From Xanthobacteraceae bacterium (GTDB taxonomy: Bacteria > Pseudomonadota > Alphaproteobacteria > Rhizobiales > Xanthobacteraceae): a stretch of DNA of 39,592 nt. The stretch lies in contig JARLJA010000099.1 in assembly GCA_031291445.1 (NCBI GenBank), positions 1 to 39,592 on the forward strand, read 5' to 3'. The position numbers and the translations under genes are program-made. The notes beneath the pieces are model-generated. The model worked only from the letters and a program-made list of their open reading frames with translations, made no database searches and was not told the DNA's origin. The first letter of the stretch is position 1. Every line of letters begins with the position of its first letter. Shown here one piece after another: positions 27,471 to 39,271 of the stretch.

Positions 27471-29375
27471 TCAATTCGTCACGGCGCCGGTCGCGGTGGC
27501 GAAGGCGGCCTCGTTGATGGTGACGCCAATGTCGGCTTCCTGCTTGGCGATGAACTGGTTGAGCTGCTCGTCGCTCAGCGCCCGCTGCAGGTTCTCCTCC
27601 AGCTTCTTGGCGTCGGCGCTGGCGGGATCGAGCGGCGGCACCGTGACGTCGGTGACGCGAAAGACCAGGAATTCCGTCCCATTGGCCCCCGGCGTCGTGC
27701 CATAGCCGTCCTTCGGGGTGCGGAACGCCGCCGTGACCAGGTACTGTGGCGCGTTGTCGAGGTTTGCGCCGCGCTTGAAGGCGCTCGCGCTTTCGACCTT
27801 GACGCCGAGGCTCCCCGCGGTGTCGGCGAGGCTGGCGCCGCCCTCCAGCTTGGACTGCAGCTCCTTGGCCTTGTCGCGCAGGCGCATGCTGATCTGGTCG
27901 TCCTTCCAGCGAGTCTCGACCTGGTCCTTGACTTCCTCGAGGCTCCGCTCGCGCGAGGGCACCACGTCGACGACGTCGAACCAGACAAAGCCGCCCTTGT
28001 ACTGCTGTGGGTCGTTCTCGACATTGACGTTGCTGGCGAACGCGGCCGTGATCAGGTCGAAGCCCTGGGGCAGCCCGCTGACCGGCTGCCCGTTCGGACC
28101 GCGGCCGGAACGGTCGACGGCATCGATGGTGACCGGCGTGAGCCCGAGCTTCTGGGCGGCATCGGCGATCGTGGCGCCGCCACCGCGTTCGTCCTCGATC
28201 TTGTTGTAGACGTCGCTGATGGCGGTCCGGGCCTTGGCCTGGGCGAGCTCGCTCTTCAGCTTCGGCGCGGCTTCGGCATAGCTTGGCGTGGTGCCCGGTT
28301 CGATCTTGGTGACCTTCACGATCGAGACGCCGAACTGCCCCTGAACGGGCTGGCTGACGTCGTTGAGGCCGAGCGCGAAGGCGGTGTCCGCGAGCACCGG
28401 ATCGAGGATGGCGGACTTCACCACCACCCCGAGATCGATGTCGGCGGCCGACAGCTTGCGCTCCTTGGCGAGGTCCTCGAACGACGTGCCGGCGGCGATC
28501 TTTTCGCGCGCCGCCTTGGCGTCGTCGAGGTTGGCGAAGCCGATCTGGAGCACCTGGCGTTTCTCCGGCGTCGACAGGGTCGCCAGCCGTTCGTCGTAGG
28601 CCTTCTTGACGTCCTCGTCGGAGACCTGCGTCGTCTTGGCGAGATCTTCCGGTGTGACCACGACGAAGGCGACCTTGCGGTATTCCGGCGCCCGGAACAG
28701 GCTCTTTCGTTCGTCGAAATAGGTCGCCAGCGCCTCGGGCGCCGGCGCCTCCACCGGACCGGCCAGCGCCGCGCCGAGCCGGACGAACTCGACCGAGCGC
28801 TGCTCGTTCTGGAAGCGGTTCAGCGCGTCGAGCTGCACCGCGGCGGGCTTCAGGTCGCCGTTCAGGCTCCCGACGATTTCCCGCCGCAGCGTGACGCGCC
28901 GCTGTTCGGCGATGTAGCGCGGCTCGCTGTAGCCGAACTGGCGGATCAGCTGGTTGAAGGGGGCCGGGTCGAAGGTGCCGGAGGGGCCCCTGAAATTGGG
29001 ATCCTGCTGGATCGAGCGGATGACGTCGGCATCCGATTGCGCCAGCCCCATGCGGCGCGCCGCTTCGTCGAGCGCGGCCTCGGAGACGGTCTGCTGCAGG
29101 AGTTGGCGGTCGAGCCCGAACGCGCGCGCCTGCTCGCCGGTCAGCGGCCGGCCGAACTGGCGCCCGATCTGCTGCAGCTTCTCGGTGAACAGCTGGCGGA
29201 ATTGCTCGGTGGAGATCTCGGTGTGGCCGACCTTGGCGAGGGTAGCGCGTCCGAAGCCTTTGAAGATATCCGCGATGCCCCAGACACCGAAGCTGATGAT
29301 GAGCACCCCGAGGACCGCGGCCATGATCGATTTGCCGAGCCAGTTGGATGAGGCCTTACGCATTCCTCGCAGCAT
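27471..29375 (-). CDS. ppiD: PpiD-like membrane-anchored periplasmic chaperone with a degenerate parvulin domain
   Basis: PpiD/SurA-type protein that binds emerging periplasmic chains at the Sec translocon. The 634-residue protein has one N-terminal membrane anchor (about 15-37, [18 protein letters not shown]), a SurA-like chaperone region (about 40-240), a parvulin-like domain (about 256-358) and a long C-terminal chaperone part. The parvulin domain lacks the usual histidines: the RHIL position reads RQVL and the GYHII position reads GVSIV. The ATG at 29375 puts the anchor right after [15 protein letters not shown]; starting at 29417 would add 14 residues and is less typical. First gene of the trpDC-moaC-moeA run. 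Confidence 0.9.
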   Translation of the reverse strand: MLRGMRKASSNWLGKSIMAAVLGVLIISFGVWGIADIFKGFGRATLAKVGHTEISTEQFRQLFTEKLQQIGRQFGRPLTGEQARAFGLDRQLLQQTVSEAALDEAARRMGLAQSDADVIRSIQQDPNFRGPSGTFDPAPFNQLIRQFGYSEPRYIAEQRRVTLRREIVGSLNGDLKPAAVQLDALNRFQNEQRSVEFVRLGAALAGPVEAPAPEALATYFDERKSLFRAPEYRKVAFVVVTPEDLAKTTQVSDEDVKKAYDERLATLSTPEKRQVLQIGFANLDDAKAAREKIAAGTSFEDLAKERKLSAADIDLGVVVKSAILDPVLADTAFALGLNDVSQPVQGQFGVSIVKVTKIEPGTTPSYAEAAPKLKSELAQAKARTAISDVYNKIEDERGGGATIADAAQKLGLTPVTIDAVDRSGRGPNGQPVSGLPQGFDLITAAFASNVNVENDPQQYKGGFVWFDVVDVVPSRERSLEEVKDQVETRWKDDQISMRLRDKAKELQSKLEGGASLADTAGSLGVKVESASAFKRGANLDNAPQYLVTAAFRTPKDGYGTTPGANGTEFLVFRVTDVTVPPLDPASADAKKLEENLQRALSDEQLNQFIAKQEADIGVTINEAAFATATGAVTN

Positions 29376-29437
29376 TGAATCCGTCTTTTTTCGAGAGAAA
29401 ACCGGCGCATGCATCATGCGTCGCGGTGGGTGGCGCC

Positions 29438-29466
29438 ATCATAAAGGGGGCGCCGATGGGCCGCAA
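29438..29466 (-). promoter_or_regulatory. Promoter of the ppiD-trpD-trpC-moaC-moeA run
   Basis: On the minus strand, TTGCGG (29466-29461) and TATGAT (29443-29438) are 17 bases apart. The -10 matches TATAAT at five of six positions. A transcript would start near 29431, about 56 bases before the chosen ppiD ATG. It lies in the 188-base divergent gap with tpiA. Confidence 0.5.
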
Positions 29467-29563
29467 CCCGATGCAATGGCGCGGGTTCTGCCCCGGGGCG
29501 GGCAACTGGCTTTGATCGCCGGCGTCTGCTAGCGCAAGGCGGAAGACGAGGAGAACCGCGCCG

Positions 29564-30322
29564 ATGACGCCTGTGGTGAAGCCGCTGATCGCGGGAAACT
29601 GGAAGATGAACGGATTGAAGGCCTCGGCCGTCGAACTGGCAGCAATCGCCCAGGGGGCCGAGAGCCTGTCGGCCAAGGTCGATCTCATGATCTGCCCGCC
29701 GGCAACGCTGCTGTGGAGCGCCGCGAGCATCGTCAAGGGTTCACCCGTGCAGCTCGGCGGCCAGGATTGCCATACCGCGGCCTCGGGCGCCCACACCGGC
29801 GACATCTCGGCCGAGATGCTGGCGGACGCCGGCGCGGTCGCGGTGATCGTGGGGCATTCGGAACGGCGTAACGACCACGGCGAAAGCGACGCGTTGGTGC
29901 GGGCAAAGGCCTTGGCCGCCTGGCGGGCAGGGCTGCTGCCGATCGTCTGTATCGGCGAAACCGAGGCCGAGCGGGACCGCAGCGAGACCCTCGATGTCCT
30001 TGCCCGCCAGCTTGATGGATCCTTGCCGGAGCAGGGGGCCACCGGGCGCAACCTGGTGGTTGCCTACGAGCCGGTCTGGGCGATCGGCACCGGACGCGTG
30101 CCAACGTCGAAGGATGTTGAATTAATTCATGGGTTTATTAGGGAGAAGTTGCAAGCGAGGTTCAGCTCCGAGGGGGCTGCGGTCCGCATCCTCTATGGCG
30201 GCTCGGTCAAGCCGGGCAATGCCACCGAACTGATGGCGGTGGCTGATGTCGGCGGCGCGCTGGTCGGCGGCGCGAGCCTCAAGGCGGCCGATTTCCTTGC
30301 GATCGCAAGCGCCTGTCCCTAG
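29564..30322 (+). CDS. tpiA: Triosephosphate isomerase
   Basis: Interconverts dihydroxyacetone phosphate and glyceraldehyde 3-phosphate. The 252-residue TIM barrel has all catalytic residues: K14 in AGNWKMN, H98 in VGHSERR and E169 in [11 protein letters not shown]. The phosphate-binding YGGSVKPGN follows at 211. GAGGAG lies about 10 bases before the ATG. It is divergent from ppiD and followed by secG at 128 bases, the common tpiA-secG order. Confidence 0.98.
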   Translation: MTPVVKPLIAGNWKMNGLKASAVELAAIAQGAESLSAKVDLMICPPATLLWSAASIVKGSPVQLGGQDCHTAASGAHTGDISAEMLADAGAVAVIVGHSERRNDHGESDALVRAKALAAWRAGLLPIVCIGETEAERDRSETLDVLARQLDGSLPEQGATGRNLVVAYEPVWAIGTGRVPTSKDVELIHGFIREKLQARFSSEGAAVRILYGGSVKPGNATELMAVADVGGALVGGASLKAADFLAIASACP

Positions 30323-30450
30323 ATGGGGATCGACGCGACGGGGATGGTCATCGCCGGCTTGTTCGTGTAGAGACCGCCGCAAACTCAGCTCCAGCAAACG
30401 CGTGTCTCCGCCGGTTGCGCGGGGCCGGCCGTTTGGTGTGGAAGGATCCG

Positions 30451-30819
30451 ATGCAGACCGTCATTATCGTCATCCATCTCATGATCGTGGTCGCCTTGAT
30501 CGGCACCGTGCTGCTGCAGCGCTCGGAGGGTGGCGGACTGGGCGTCGGTGGCGGCGGCGGGTTCATGAGCAGCCGCGGCACCGCAAATCTCCTGACCCGG
30601 ACCACCGCTGTGCTGGCGGCGGGTTTCTTCGTGACCAGCCTGTTCCTCTCCTGGCTCGCGAGCTACGACCGCAAGCCGAGTTCCATCATCACCAGCCCGG
30701 CGCCGGTGTCGAGCCCCGGCGCGCCTTCGCCGACCGATGCGGGTGGAATTCTCGACCAGCTCAAGAAGCAGGACGAGGCGCCGCCGCCGGCCGCGCCGCA
30801 GGCGCCGCGCTCGCAATAG
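30451..30819 (+). CDS. secG: Protein-export membrane protein SecG
   Basis: Small subunit of the SecYEG translocon. The 122-residue protein has two membrane segments (about 2-20 and 53-73) flanking the glycine-rich loop VLLQRSEGGGLGVGGGGGFM, which is diagnostic. The C-terminal tail, about 45 residues of Pro, Ala and Ser, is an extension beyond the E. coli form. The ATG at 30451 has AAGGA about 5 bases upstream; an in-frame start 36 bases earlier would add residues unlike SecG. Confidence 0.95.
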   Translation: MQTVIIVIHLMIVVALIGTVLLQRSEGGGLGVGGGGGFMSSRGTANLLTRTTAVLAAGFFVTSLFLSWLASYDRKPSSIITSPAPVSSPGAPSPTDAGGILDQLKKQDEAPPPAAPQAPRSQ

Positions 30820-30879
30820 TGGCTCGCGGCTGGGGCGTCAGCTCGGGCGGCAATCTCATAGTCGGCGCCAACATATTGC

Positions 30880-30903
30880 GGTGACTTCGTTTTCGAGGTC
30901 ACC
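30880..30903 (+). terminator. Terminator-like hairpin after secG
   Basis: GGTGACTTCG (30880-30889) pairs with CGAGGTCACC (30894-30903) through ten pairs including one G-T, with a TTTT loop. It is 60 bases after the secG stop. No T-run follows. It separates secG from pyrG. Confidence 0.5.
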
Positions 30904-30968
30904 CACAGCTTGAATATTTGGTCATTGGAATGCGCGTTTCGTTTTGCGAATCGCGTGCAGAGCGTTAA

Positions 30969-32612
<1,644 letters not shown>

Positions 32613-32695
32613 CGCCGTCGCGGCGGTTGCGCCGCGCCGCCGCCGGGCCGTATTGTTTCGGGGCCAATCATCGACGATCCGGTTGAGGAAACGCC

Positions 32696-33022
32696 ATGAT
32701 CTATGAGATGCGCGTCTATCGCTGCGTTGCCGGACGGCTGCCGGCGCTGCTCAAGCGGTTCGAGACGGTCACGCTGGCGCTCTTTGAGAAGCACGGCATC
32801 CGGCCGGCGGGGTTTTTCACCACCCTGATCGGGGCTTCGAACCAGGAACTGACCTATTTTCTTGCCTGGGAGTCGATGGCCGAGCGCGAACAGAAATGGA
32901 CCGCCTTTGCAACCGATCCGGCCTGGGTCAGCGCGCGCGCCGAGAGCGAGAAGGATGGCCAGATCGTCGAGAACATCACGAGCCAGCTGCTCGCGCCGAC
33001 CGCATTTTCGTCGGTCAAATAG
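32696..33022 (+). CDS. NIPSNAP-family protein
   Basis: The 108-residue protein is a single ferredoxin-like alpha/beta-barrel domain: MIYEMRVYRCVAGRLPALLKR at the start, then HGIRPAGFFTTLIG, LTYFLAWESMAEREQKWTAF and a C-terminal strand. This pattern is typical of bacterial NIPSNAP proteins, whose biochemical role is not known in general. GAGGAA lies about 7 bases before the ATG. It follows pyrG by 83 bases and precedes the glyoxalase-like gene by 21 bases, so those two are likely co-transcribed. Confidence 0.88.
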   Translation: MIYEMRVYRCVAGRLPALLKRFETVTLALFEKHGIRPAGFFTTLIGASNQELTYFLAWESMAEREQKWTAFATDPAWVSARAESEKDGQIVENITSQLLAPTAFSSVK

Positions 33023-33043
33023 CGCCGGGATCGCGGGGCGGGC

Positions 33044-33904
33044 ATGGCCGGCGGCCTTCATCACATCGTCCATGCGGTGCGCGACCTCGACGCGGCGGCA
33101 GAGTTCTACCGCCGTGCCGGCTTCAAGCTCGGCACGCGCAACCGTCATCCCTGGGGAACCCATAATTTCGTCGTTCAGTTCCAGGGCTTCTACATCGAGA
33201 TCCTGGCGCTGGCCGAGCCGGACAGGCTGGGCACCGACGGCCTCGCCCAGCACTTCGGGCGCTTCAACCGCGACGCCATCGCGCGCGGTGACGGTTTCTC
33301 GATGCTGCTGCGGGAAAGCGCCGATATCGATCGCGACGTCGCCGACTTCGCCCGCGGCGGCATCGGCACCTCGGGGCCGCTGTCGTTCACCCGCGACGCC
33401 ACGCTGCCTAACGGCACGATGGCGACGCTCGGATTTTCGCTGGCATTCGCCCGGGCGCCCGGATCTCCCGACGTCGGCTTTGCGGCGTGCCAGGAGCATA
33501 ACGGGGCACTGTTCTGGAATGAGGCGCTGCAACGCCACGACAACGGGGCGAGCCGGCTCGCGGGAGTGGTGTTTACGGCACGGGATCCGGCGCGCCATCG
33601 CGATGTCGTCTCCGTCTTCGCCGGGGGACAGGACGTGCGATCGACCGCCGCGGGAATTGCCGCGACGACGCCGCGAGGACAAATTGACATCGTGTCGGAG
33701 ATCGGCTTCAGCGAAGCCTTCGGGGTGGGCCCCGGCCGGTCGGGCGAGGGCCTGCAGCTGGCCGGATTGCGGCTGGTCGTGCGAGATCTCGCCGCGCTCG
33801 AGCAGGTGCTGGAGCGCGGACGCATCGCCCCGGTACGCCATGCGGGACGGGTCGTGGTCGGCCCGGACCAGGCATTCGGCGCGACCCTGATCTTCGAGGC
33901 CTGA
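33044..33904 (+). CDS. Glyoxalase-like (VOC superfamily) protein
   Basis: The 286-residue protein fits the Glyoxalase_3 type of the vicinal-oxygen-chelate fold. The first module (about 4-115) reads [36 protein letters not shown] and [11 protein letters not shown] second module (about 140-286) ends with [18 protein letters not shown]. These proteins bind a metal through His and Glu and act as lyases or dioxygenases, or only bind ligands; the substrate cannot be told. It lies between the NIPSNAP gene and kdsA, 53 bases before the latter. Confidence 0.85.
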   Translation: MAGGLHHIVHAVRDLDAAAEFYRRAGFKLGTRNRHPWGTHNFVVQFQGFYIEILALAEPDRLGTDGLAQHFGRFNRDAIARGDGFSMLLRESADIDRDVADFARGGIGTSGPLSFTRDATLPNGTMATLGFSLAFARAPGSPDVGFAACQEHNGALFWNEALQRHDNGASRLAGVVFTARDPARHRDVVSVFAGGQDVRSTAAGIAATTPRGQIDIVSEIGFSEAFGVGPGRSGEGLQLAGLRLVVRDLAALEQVLERGRIAPVRHAGRVVVGPDQAFGATLIFEA

Positions 33905-33957
33905 GGCGGCGGGATGGCTTGCGGCAGGACCGGCAAGCCCACGGAAGGAAAGACGAA

Positions 33958-34800
33958 GTGAAAGCGACCCCAACAGCGAATGCCGTGGTTGAAGCCGGCA
34001 CAGTCCGTTTCGGCAACGACCTGCCGCTGGCCGTGATTGCCGGGCCCTGTGTTCTGGAAAGCCGGGCCCACGCCCTCGAGGTCGCGGGCGCCTTGAAGGA
34101 GATCGCGGCGCGGCTCGGCATCGGGCTGGTGTTCAAGACCTCGTTCGACAAGGCCAATCGCACCAGCCTGACCGGGGTGCGCGGCGTCGGCCTCGACGAC
34201 GCGCTGCCGATCTTCGCGGAAATCCGGTCCTCGCTGGGGCTGCCGGTTCTGACCGACGTTCACGAGAGCCAGCAATGCGAACGGGTCGCGCAGGCCGTCG
34301 ACATCCTGCAGATCCCGGCCTTCCTGTGCCGCCAGACCGATCTGCTGCTGGCCGCGGCGGCGACCGGCAAGGTCGTCAACGTCAAGAAGGGCCAGTTCCT
34401 GGCGCCGTGGGACATGACCAACGTGGTCGCCAAGCTGACCAGGGGCGGCAACCGCAACGTTCTGGTCACCGAGCGCGGGGTCTCGTTCGGCTACAACACG
34501 CTGGTCTCGGACATGCGTGCGCTGCCGATCCTGGCGCGCACCACCGGCGCGCCGGTGATCTTCGACGCCACCCATTCGGTCCAGCAGCCCGGCGGCAAGG
34601 GCGATGCCTCGGGCGGCGAGCGCGAATTCGTGCCGGTGCTGGCGCGGGCGGCGGTGGCGGTCGGGGTTGCCGGTGTCTTCATCGAGACCCATCCCGATCC
34701 CGACCACGCTCCGTCCGACGGCCCGAACATGGTGCCGCTCGGCCAATTCGAGGGACTGGTGCGCCGATTGATGGCGTTCGACCAGCTGGCCAAGCACTAA
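33958..34800 (+). CDS. kdsA: 3-deoxy-8-phosphooctulonate synthase (Kdo8P synthase), metal-dependent type
   Basis: Joins phosphoenolpyruvate and arabinose 5-phosphate to make Kdo 8-phosphate for the lipopolysaccharide inner core. The 280-residue TIM barrel has [10 protein letters not shown] (26-35), [40 protein letters not shown] and [18 protein letters not shown]. The Cys at 31 replaces the Asn of the E. coli enzyme, which marks the metal-dependent class. The GTG at 33958 has AGGAA about 8 bases upstream. The frame is open for 13 codons before it, in sequence unlike KdsA. Confidence 0.96.
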   Translation: MKATPTANAVVEAGTVRFGNDLPLAVIAGPCVLESRAHALEVAGALKEIAARLGIGLVFKTSFDKANRTSLTGVRGVGLDDALPIFAEIRSSLGLPVLTDVHESQQCERVAQAVDILQIPAFLCRQTDLLLAAAATGKVVNVKKGQFLAPWDMTNVVAKLTRGGNRNVLVTERGVSFGYNTLVSDMRALPILARTTGAPVIFDATHSVQQPGGKGDASGGEREFVPVLARAAVAVGVAGVFIETHPDPDHAPSDGPNMVPLGQFEGLVRRLMAFDQLAKH

Positions 34801-34820
34801 GCGCGGGCCGGCCGCACGCG

Positions 34821-35297
34821 TCAGCCGCGGCCGCGGTAGGGCGCCACGCCCTGGTCCGGGACCCACATGCCCTTGGGAAGTTTGCCGGTCTGCCAGAACA
34901 CGTCGATCGGAATCCCGCCGCGCGGATACCAGTAGCCGCCGATCCGCAGGTATTTCGGTTTGATCTCGGCGGCGATCCGCTTCCCGATCATGACCGTGCA
35001 GTCCTCGTGAAAGGCGCCGTGATTGCGGAAGCTTGCGACATAGAGCTTGAGCGATTTCGACTCCAGCAGCCATGGGCCGGGAACATAGTCGATCACGAGA
35101 TGGGCGAAGTCCGGCTGGCCCGTGACCGGGCAGAGCGAGGTGAACTCGGGCGCGGTGAAGCGCACCACGTAATCGGTGTCCTTTTGCGGGTTGGGTACCC
35201 GGTCGAGCCGCGCCTCCTCGGGCGTGTGTGGCCACGCGACGGCGCGGCCCAGCTGCAGGGCAGGGGATTTTGCTGGTTTCACTGGCTTTTTAGGCAT
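34821..35297 (-). CDS. queF: NADPH-dependent 7-cyano-7-deazaguanine reductase QueF
   Basis: Reduces preQ0 to preQ1 in queuosine synthesis for tRNA wobble positions. The 158-residue protein is the short, single-domain T-fold type. The catalytic Cys is in [13 protein letters not shown], the QueF signature is [16 protein letters not shown], and HEDC and [13 protein letters not shown] follow. GGAG lies about 9 bases before the ATG. It converges on kdsA (20 bases) and is divergent from eno. No preQ1 riboswitch was seen before it, and no other queuosine genes are in the window. Confidence 0.97.
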   Translation of the reverse strand: MPKKPVKPAKSPALQLGRAVAWPHTPEEARLDRVPNPQKDTDYVVRFTAPEFTSLCPVTGQPDFAHLVIDYVPGPWLLESKSLKLYVASFRNHGAFHEDCTVMIGKRIAAEIKPKYLRIGGYWYPRGGIPIDVFWQTGKLPKGMWVPDQGVAPYRGRG

Positions 35298-35378
35298 TCG
35301 CGGTCTCCGGAACCTGCTCTTACCGCAATCCGGCGGTCGCCGTCACCCGGCCTTTCGCCCCTCCTTGGGTTGCGCTAG

Positions 35379-36716
<1,338 letters not shown>

Positions 36717-36860
36717 GACGACTTGCCGGCCTTGCGCCGTCCCTGGGACGCGGGGCGCGCGTTTGCCGCTGGCGGTGGGCGCGTCTCTTGCGGTAAAATG
36801 ACGGCCCCGCGGCACGACCGCACCTGCTGACCCGATGTCGCTGAGCACTGGTGAACGGAC

Positions 36861-37664
36861 ATGGACCAATCGGTAATTCCGCCCCTGCATGATCGGGCGG
36901 CGGCGACGCGGGCGCTCATTGCGGCGCTGGTGCAGTCGATCGGGCAGGCGAGGGCGGTTGCCAAGCCGTTCTTCCATCTGGAGTTGGACCACGTGTTTCC
37001 GGAGGCGGTGTACGAGGCCATGCTGGCGGCGATGCCGGTCGCCGCGGACTATCGTCCAATGCATGGCCGCAGCCGCAGCAACGACCTCGACGACGGCACC
37101 CATACGCGGGTCAAGATCGATCTGTTTCCCGAATACATCCGCCATCTGCCGGCCGACAAGCTGACGATCTGGCGGGTGATCGGCGACGCCCTGTGTTCCG
37201 AGCCGGTCAAGGAGGCGTTCCGGGCGAAGCTCGCTCCGGGCCTGGAAAAGCGCTTTGGCAGGGATTTCGCCTCGGTCGGCATGTATCCGATCCCGATTCT
37301 CACCCGCGACATTCCCGGCTACAAGATCCTGCCGCACACCGACACGCGCTGGAAGGGCATCACGGTCCAGCTCTACTTGCCGGCCGACGACGCCAACACC
37401 GATATCGGCACCATCTTCCACGACGTGCTGCCCGATGGCAGCATGCCGAAGGCGGCGCAGATGCGCTTTGCCCGCAACACCGGCTATGCCTTCGCGGTCG
37501 GCGACGACACCTGGCATTCGGCGGATACTGTTCACACCGGCGTGAAGACCCGGGACAGCATTCTCCTGACGTATTTCGTCGACGACGCGCCGCTCAAGGT
37601 GCTGCGCAATCGCGGCAAGCGGCTTGGAAACTTCGTGCTCAACGAAGTGCGCCGACTGACCTGA
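36861..37664 (+). CDS. 2-oxoglutarate/Fe(II)-dependent oxygenase-like protein, function unknown
   Basis: The 267-residue protein has the facial-triad pattern of prolyl-4-hydroxylase-like dioxygenases. H159 and D161 are in ILPHTDTRWKGITVQLYLP, the distal His is H219 in GDDTWHSAD, and R231 in TRDSILLTYF is placed to bind 2-oxoglutarate. The N-terminal 100 residues (FFHLELDHVFPEAVYEAML) resemble the substrate-side region of other family members. No signal peptide is seen, so it is probably cytoplasmic. The substrate is unknown. It lies between eno and ftsB; the 144-base gap before it contains TAAAAT at 36794-36799, but no good -35. Confidence 0.72.
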   Translation: MDQSVIPPLHDRAAATRALIAALVQSIGQARAVAKPFFHLELDHVFPEAVYEAMLAAMPVAADYRPMHGRSRSNDLDDGTHTRVKIDLFPEYIRHLPADKLTIWRVIGDALCSEPVKEAFRAKLAPGLEKRFGRDFASVGMYPIPILTRDIPGYKILPHTDTRWKGITVQLYLPADDANTDIGTIFHDVLPDGSMPKAAQMRFARNTGYAFAVGDDTWHSADTVHTGVKTRDSILLTYFVDDAPLKVLRNRGKRLGNFVLNEVRRLT

Positions 37665-37669
37665 TCGAC

Positions 37670-37702
37670 CGCCCCCGCGGGATTGGTTTTCCCGGCGGGG
37701 CG
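37670..37702 (+). terminator. Interrupted hairpin between the oxygenase-like gene and ftsB
   Basis: CGCCCC (37670-37675) pairs with GGGGCG (37697-37702), and CGGGA (37678-37682) pairs with TCCCG (37690-37694), leaving a 2x2 internal loop and a 7-base terminal loop. It lies 5 bases after the stop. There is no T-run after it. Confidence 0.35.
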
Positions 37703-37748
37703 CCGCATCGTTAACAGATCATTTACTGGGCCGTCCGATCGTCGGCCC

Positions 37749-38066
37749 ATGGTTTCGCGCACCCGACTCAAAGCCATCATGACCGGCCTCGCCCTCTACG
37801 TGATGGCGGCGGGGATGATCGCCTATTTTGGCATCAACGCCTACACCGGCAGGTATGGCCTGAATGCGCGGGTCGAGCTCGATCAAGAAATCGTGGCTTT
37901 GACCGCCGAGCTTGCGCGGCTCAAGCACGAGCGCGTCGACGTCGAGCGCCACGTGGTGTCCCTGCGCTCCGACAGCGTCGACCCGGATCTGCTCGACGAA
38001 CGCGCACGTTTCCAGCTCGATTACGCGCATCCGCGCGACCTGATCCGGATGAGCAAGCCGGACTGA
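37749..38066 (+). CDS. ftsB: Cell division protein FtsB (septum formation initiator)
   Basis: Bitopic divisome protein that partners FtsL and FtsQ. The 105-residue protein has a short basic N-terminus, one membrane segment (about 9-30, IMTGLALYVMAAGMIAYFGI), the typical GRYGLNA turn, a coiled coil (about 41-75, ELDQEIVALTAELARLKHER) and a C-terminal DLLDERARFQL motif. The ATG at 37749 puts the membrane segment at the start; the frame is open for 22 more codons upstream but these overlap the hairpin region. No good Shine-Dalgarno sequence is seen. Confidence 0.88.
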   Translation: MVSRTRLKAIMTGLALYVMAAGMIAYFGINAYTGRYGLNARVELDQEIVALTAELARLKHERVDVERHVVSLRSDSVDPDLLDERARFQLDYAHPRDLIRMSKPD

Positions 38067-38152
38067 GTCCAAAATAGCCGCAAGGCTGTGTGTCGGCTTC
38101 GCGACAACGCTCTCGCTGCACTGCGAAAAGGGCGGCTGTTCAGACAATCCTT

Positions 38153-38180
38153 TTGACCGCGAGATGGGTTAAGGTAGATA
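38153..38180 (+). promoter_or_regulatory. Candidate promoter of the pyruvate dehydrogenase genes
   Basis: TTGACC (38153-38158, five of six to TTGACA) and TAGATA (38175-38180) are 16 bases apart. The transcript would begin near 38187, giving a leader of about 35 bases before the pdhA ATG. This is the best -35 match found in the window. Confidence 0.5.
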
Positions 38181-38221
38181 AAGCGATCTACCCCACCTCT
38201 CGCGTCTCATCCGGATTGATC

Positions 38222-39244
38222 ATGGCCGCTGCCAAGAAAAGCGTAGCTCAAGAAGCGGGCGACGGTGCTCGCGCTATCCCCAGCCTCAAGTTTACCAAGG
38301 AGCAGGACCTGTCGGCGCTGCGCGACATGCTGCTGATCCGGCGGTTCGAGGAAAAGGCCGGCCAGCTTTACGGCATGGGCGCGATCGGCGGCTTCTGCCA
38401 CCTCTATATCGGCCAGGAGGCGGTCGTCGTCGGCATGCAGATGACGCTGAAGGCGGGCGACCAGGTCATTACCGGCTACCGCGACCACGGCCACATGCTG
38501 GCCTGCGGCATGGATGCCAAGGGGGTCATGGCGGAACTGACCGGACGGCGGGGCGGCTACTCCAAGGGCAAGGGCGGCTCCATGCACATGTTCAGCAAGG
38601 AGAAGAACTTCTTCGGCGGCCACGGCATCGTCGGCGCCCAGGTTTCGCTCGGCACCGGACTTGCCTTCGCCAACCGCTACCGCGGCAACGACCACGTGGC
38701 GCTGGCCTATTTCGGCGACGGCGCCGCCAACCAGGGCCAGGTCTACGAGAGCTTCAACATGGCGGAGCTCTGGAAGCTGCCGGTGATCTATGTGATCGAG
38801 AACAACCGCTACGCCATGGGAACGTCGGTGTCGCGGTCGTCGGCGCAGCAGGATTTTTCCAAGCGCGGCGCGTCCTTCAACATTCCCGGCGAGCAGGTCG
38901 ACGGCATGGACGTCCGGGCGGTCAAGGCCGCAGGCGATCGCGCGGTGAAGTGGTGTCGCGACGGCAATGGCCCGTTCATTCTCGAAATGCAGACCTACCG
39001 TTATCGCGGGCACTCGATGTCGGATCCCGCCAAGTACCGAACCCGCGAGGAGGTCGAGAAGGTCCGCCACGACCAGGACCCCATCGAGCAGGTTCGCAAC
39101 CGTCTGCTCGAGATGAAGGTCAGCGAACAGGAGCTGAAGGCGATCGATGCCGAGGTGCGCGAGATCGTCAACGCCGCGGCCGATTTCGCCCAGAGCGATC
39201 CCGAGCCGGAGACGTCCGAACTCTACACCGATATCTATCGCTGA
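38222..39244 (+). CDS. pdhA: Pyruvate dehydrogenase E1 component, alpha subunit
   Basis: With PdhB it decarboxylates pyruvate using thiamine diphosphate and acetylates the lipoyl groups of the complex, feeding the citrate synthase encoded upstream. The 340-residue protein has LLIRRFEEKAGQLYGMGAIGGF, GYRDHGHMLACG, the GGSMHMF block and the thiamine diphosphate motif FGDGAANQGQVYESFN...ENN. YRYRGHSMSDPAKYR is the conserved loop near the C-terminus. The ATG at 38222 gives the usual MAAAKK start. The frame is open upstream for 44 codons that contain the promoter and are not E1 sequence. Confidence 0.97.
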   Translation: MAAAKKSVAQEAGDGARAIPSLKFTKEQDLSALRDMLLIRRFEEKAGQLYGMGAIGGFCHLYIGQEAVVVGMQMTLKAGDQVITGYRDHGHMLACGMDAKGVMAELTGRRGGYSKGKGGSMHMFSKEKNFFGGHGIVGAQVSLGTGLAFANRYRGNDHVALAYFGDGAANQGQVYESFNMAELWKLPVIYVIENNRYAMGTSVSRSSAQQDFSKRGASFNIPGEQVDGMDVRAVKAAGDRAVKWCRDGNGPFILEMQTYRYRGHSMSDPAKYRTREEVEKVRHDQDPIEQVRNRLLEMKVSEQELKAIDAEVREIVNAAADFAQSDPEPETSELYTDIYR

Positions 39245-39271
39245 ACCGTCCGCACGCGTTCTGGAGCACCC

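Noticed and set aside
27466-27480. Tryptophan leader peptide or attenuator before trpD
   Set aside because: trpD directly abuts ppiD, leaving no room for a leader with tandem Trp codons.
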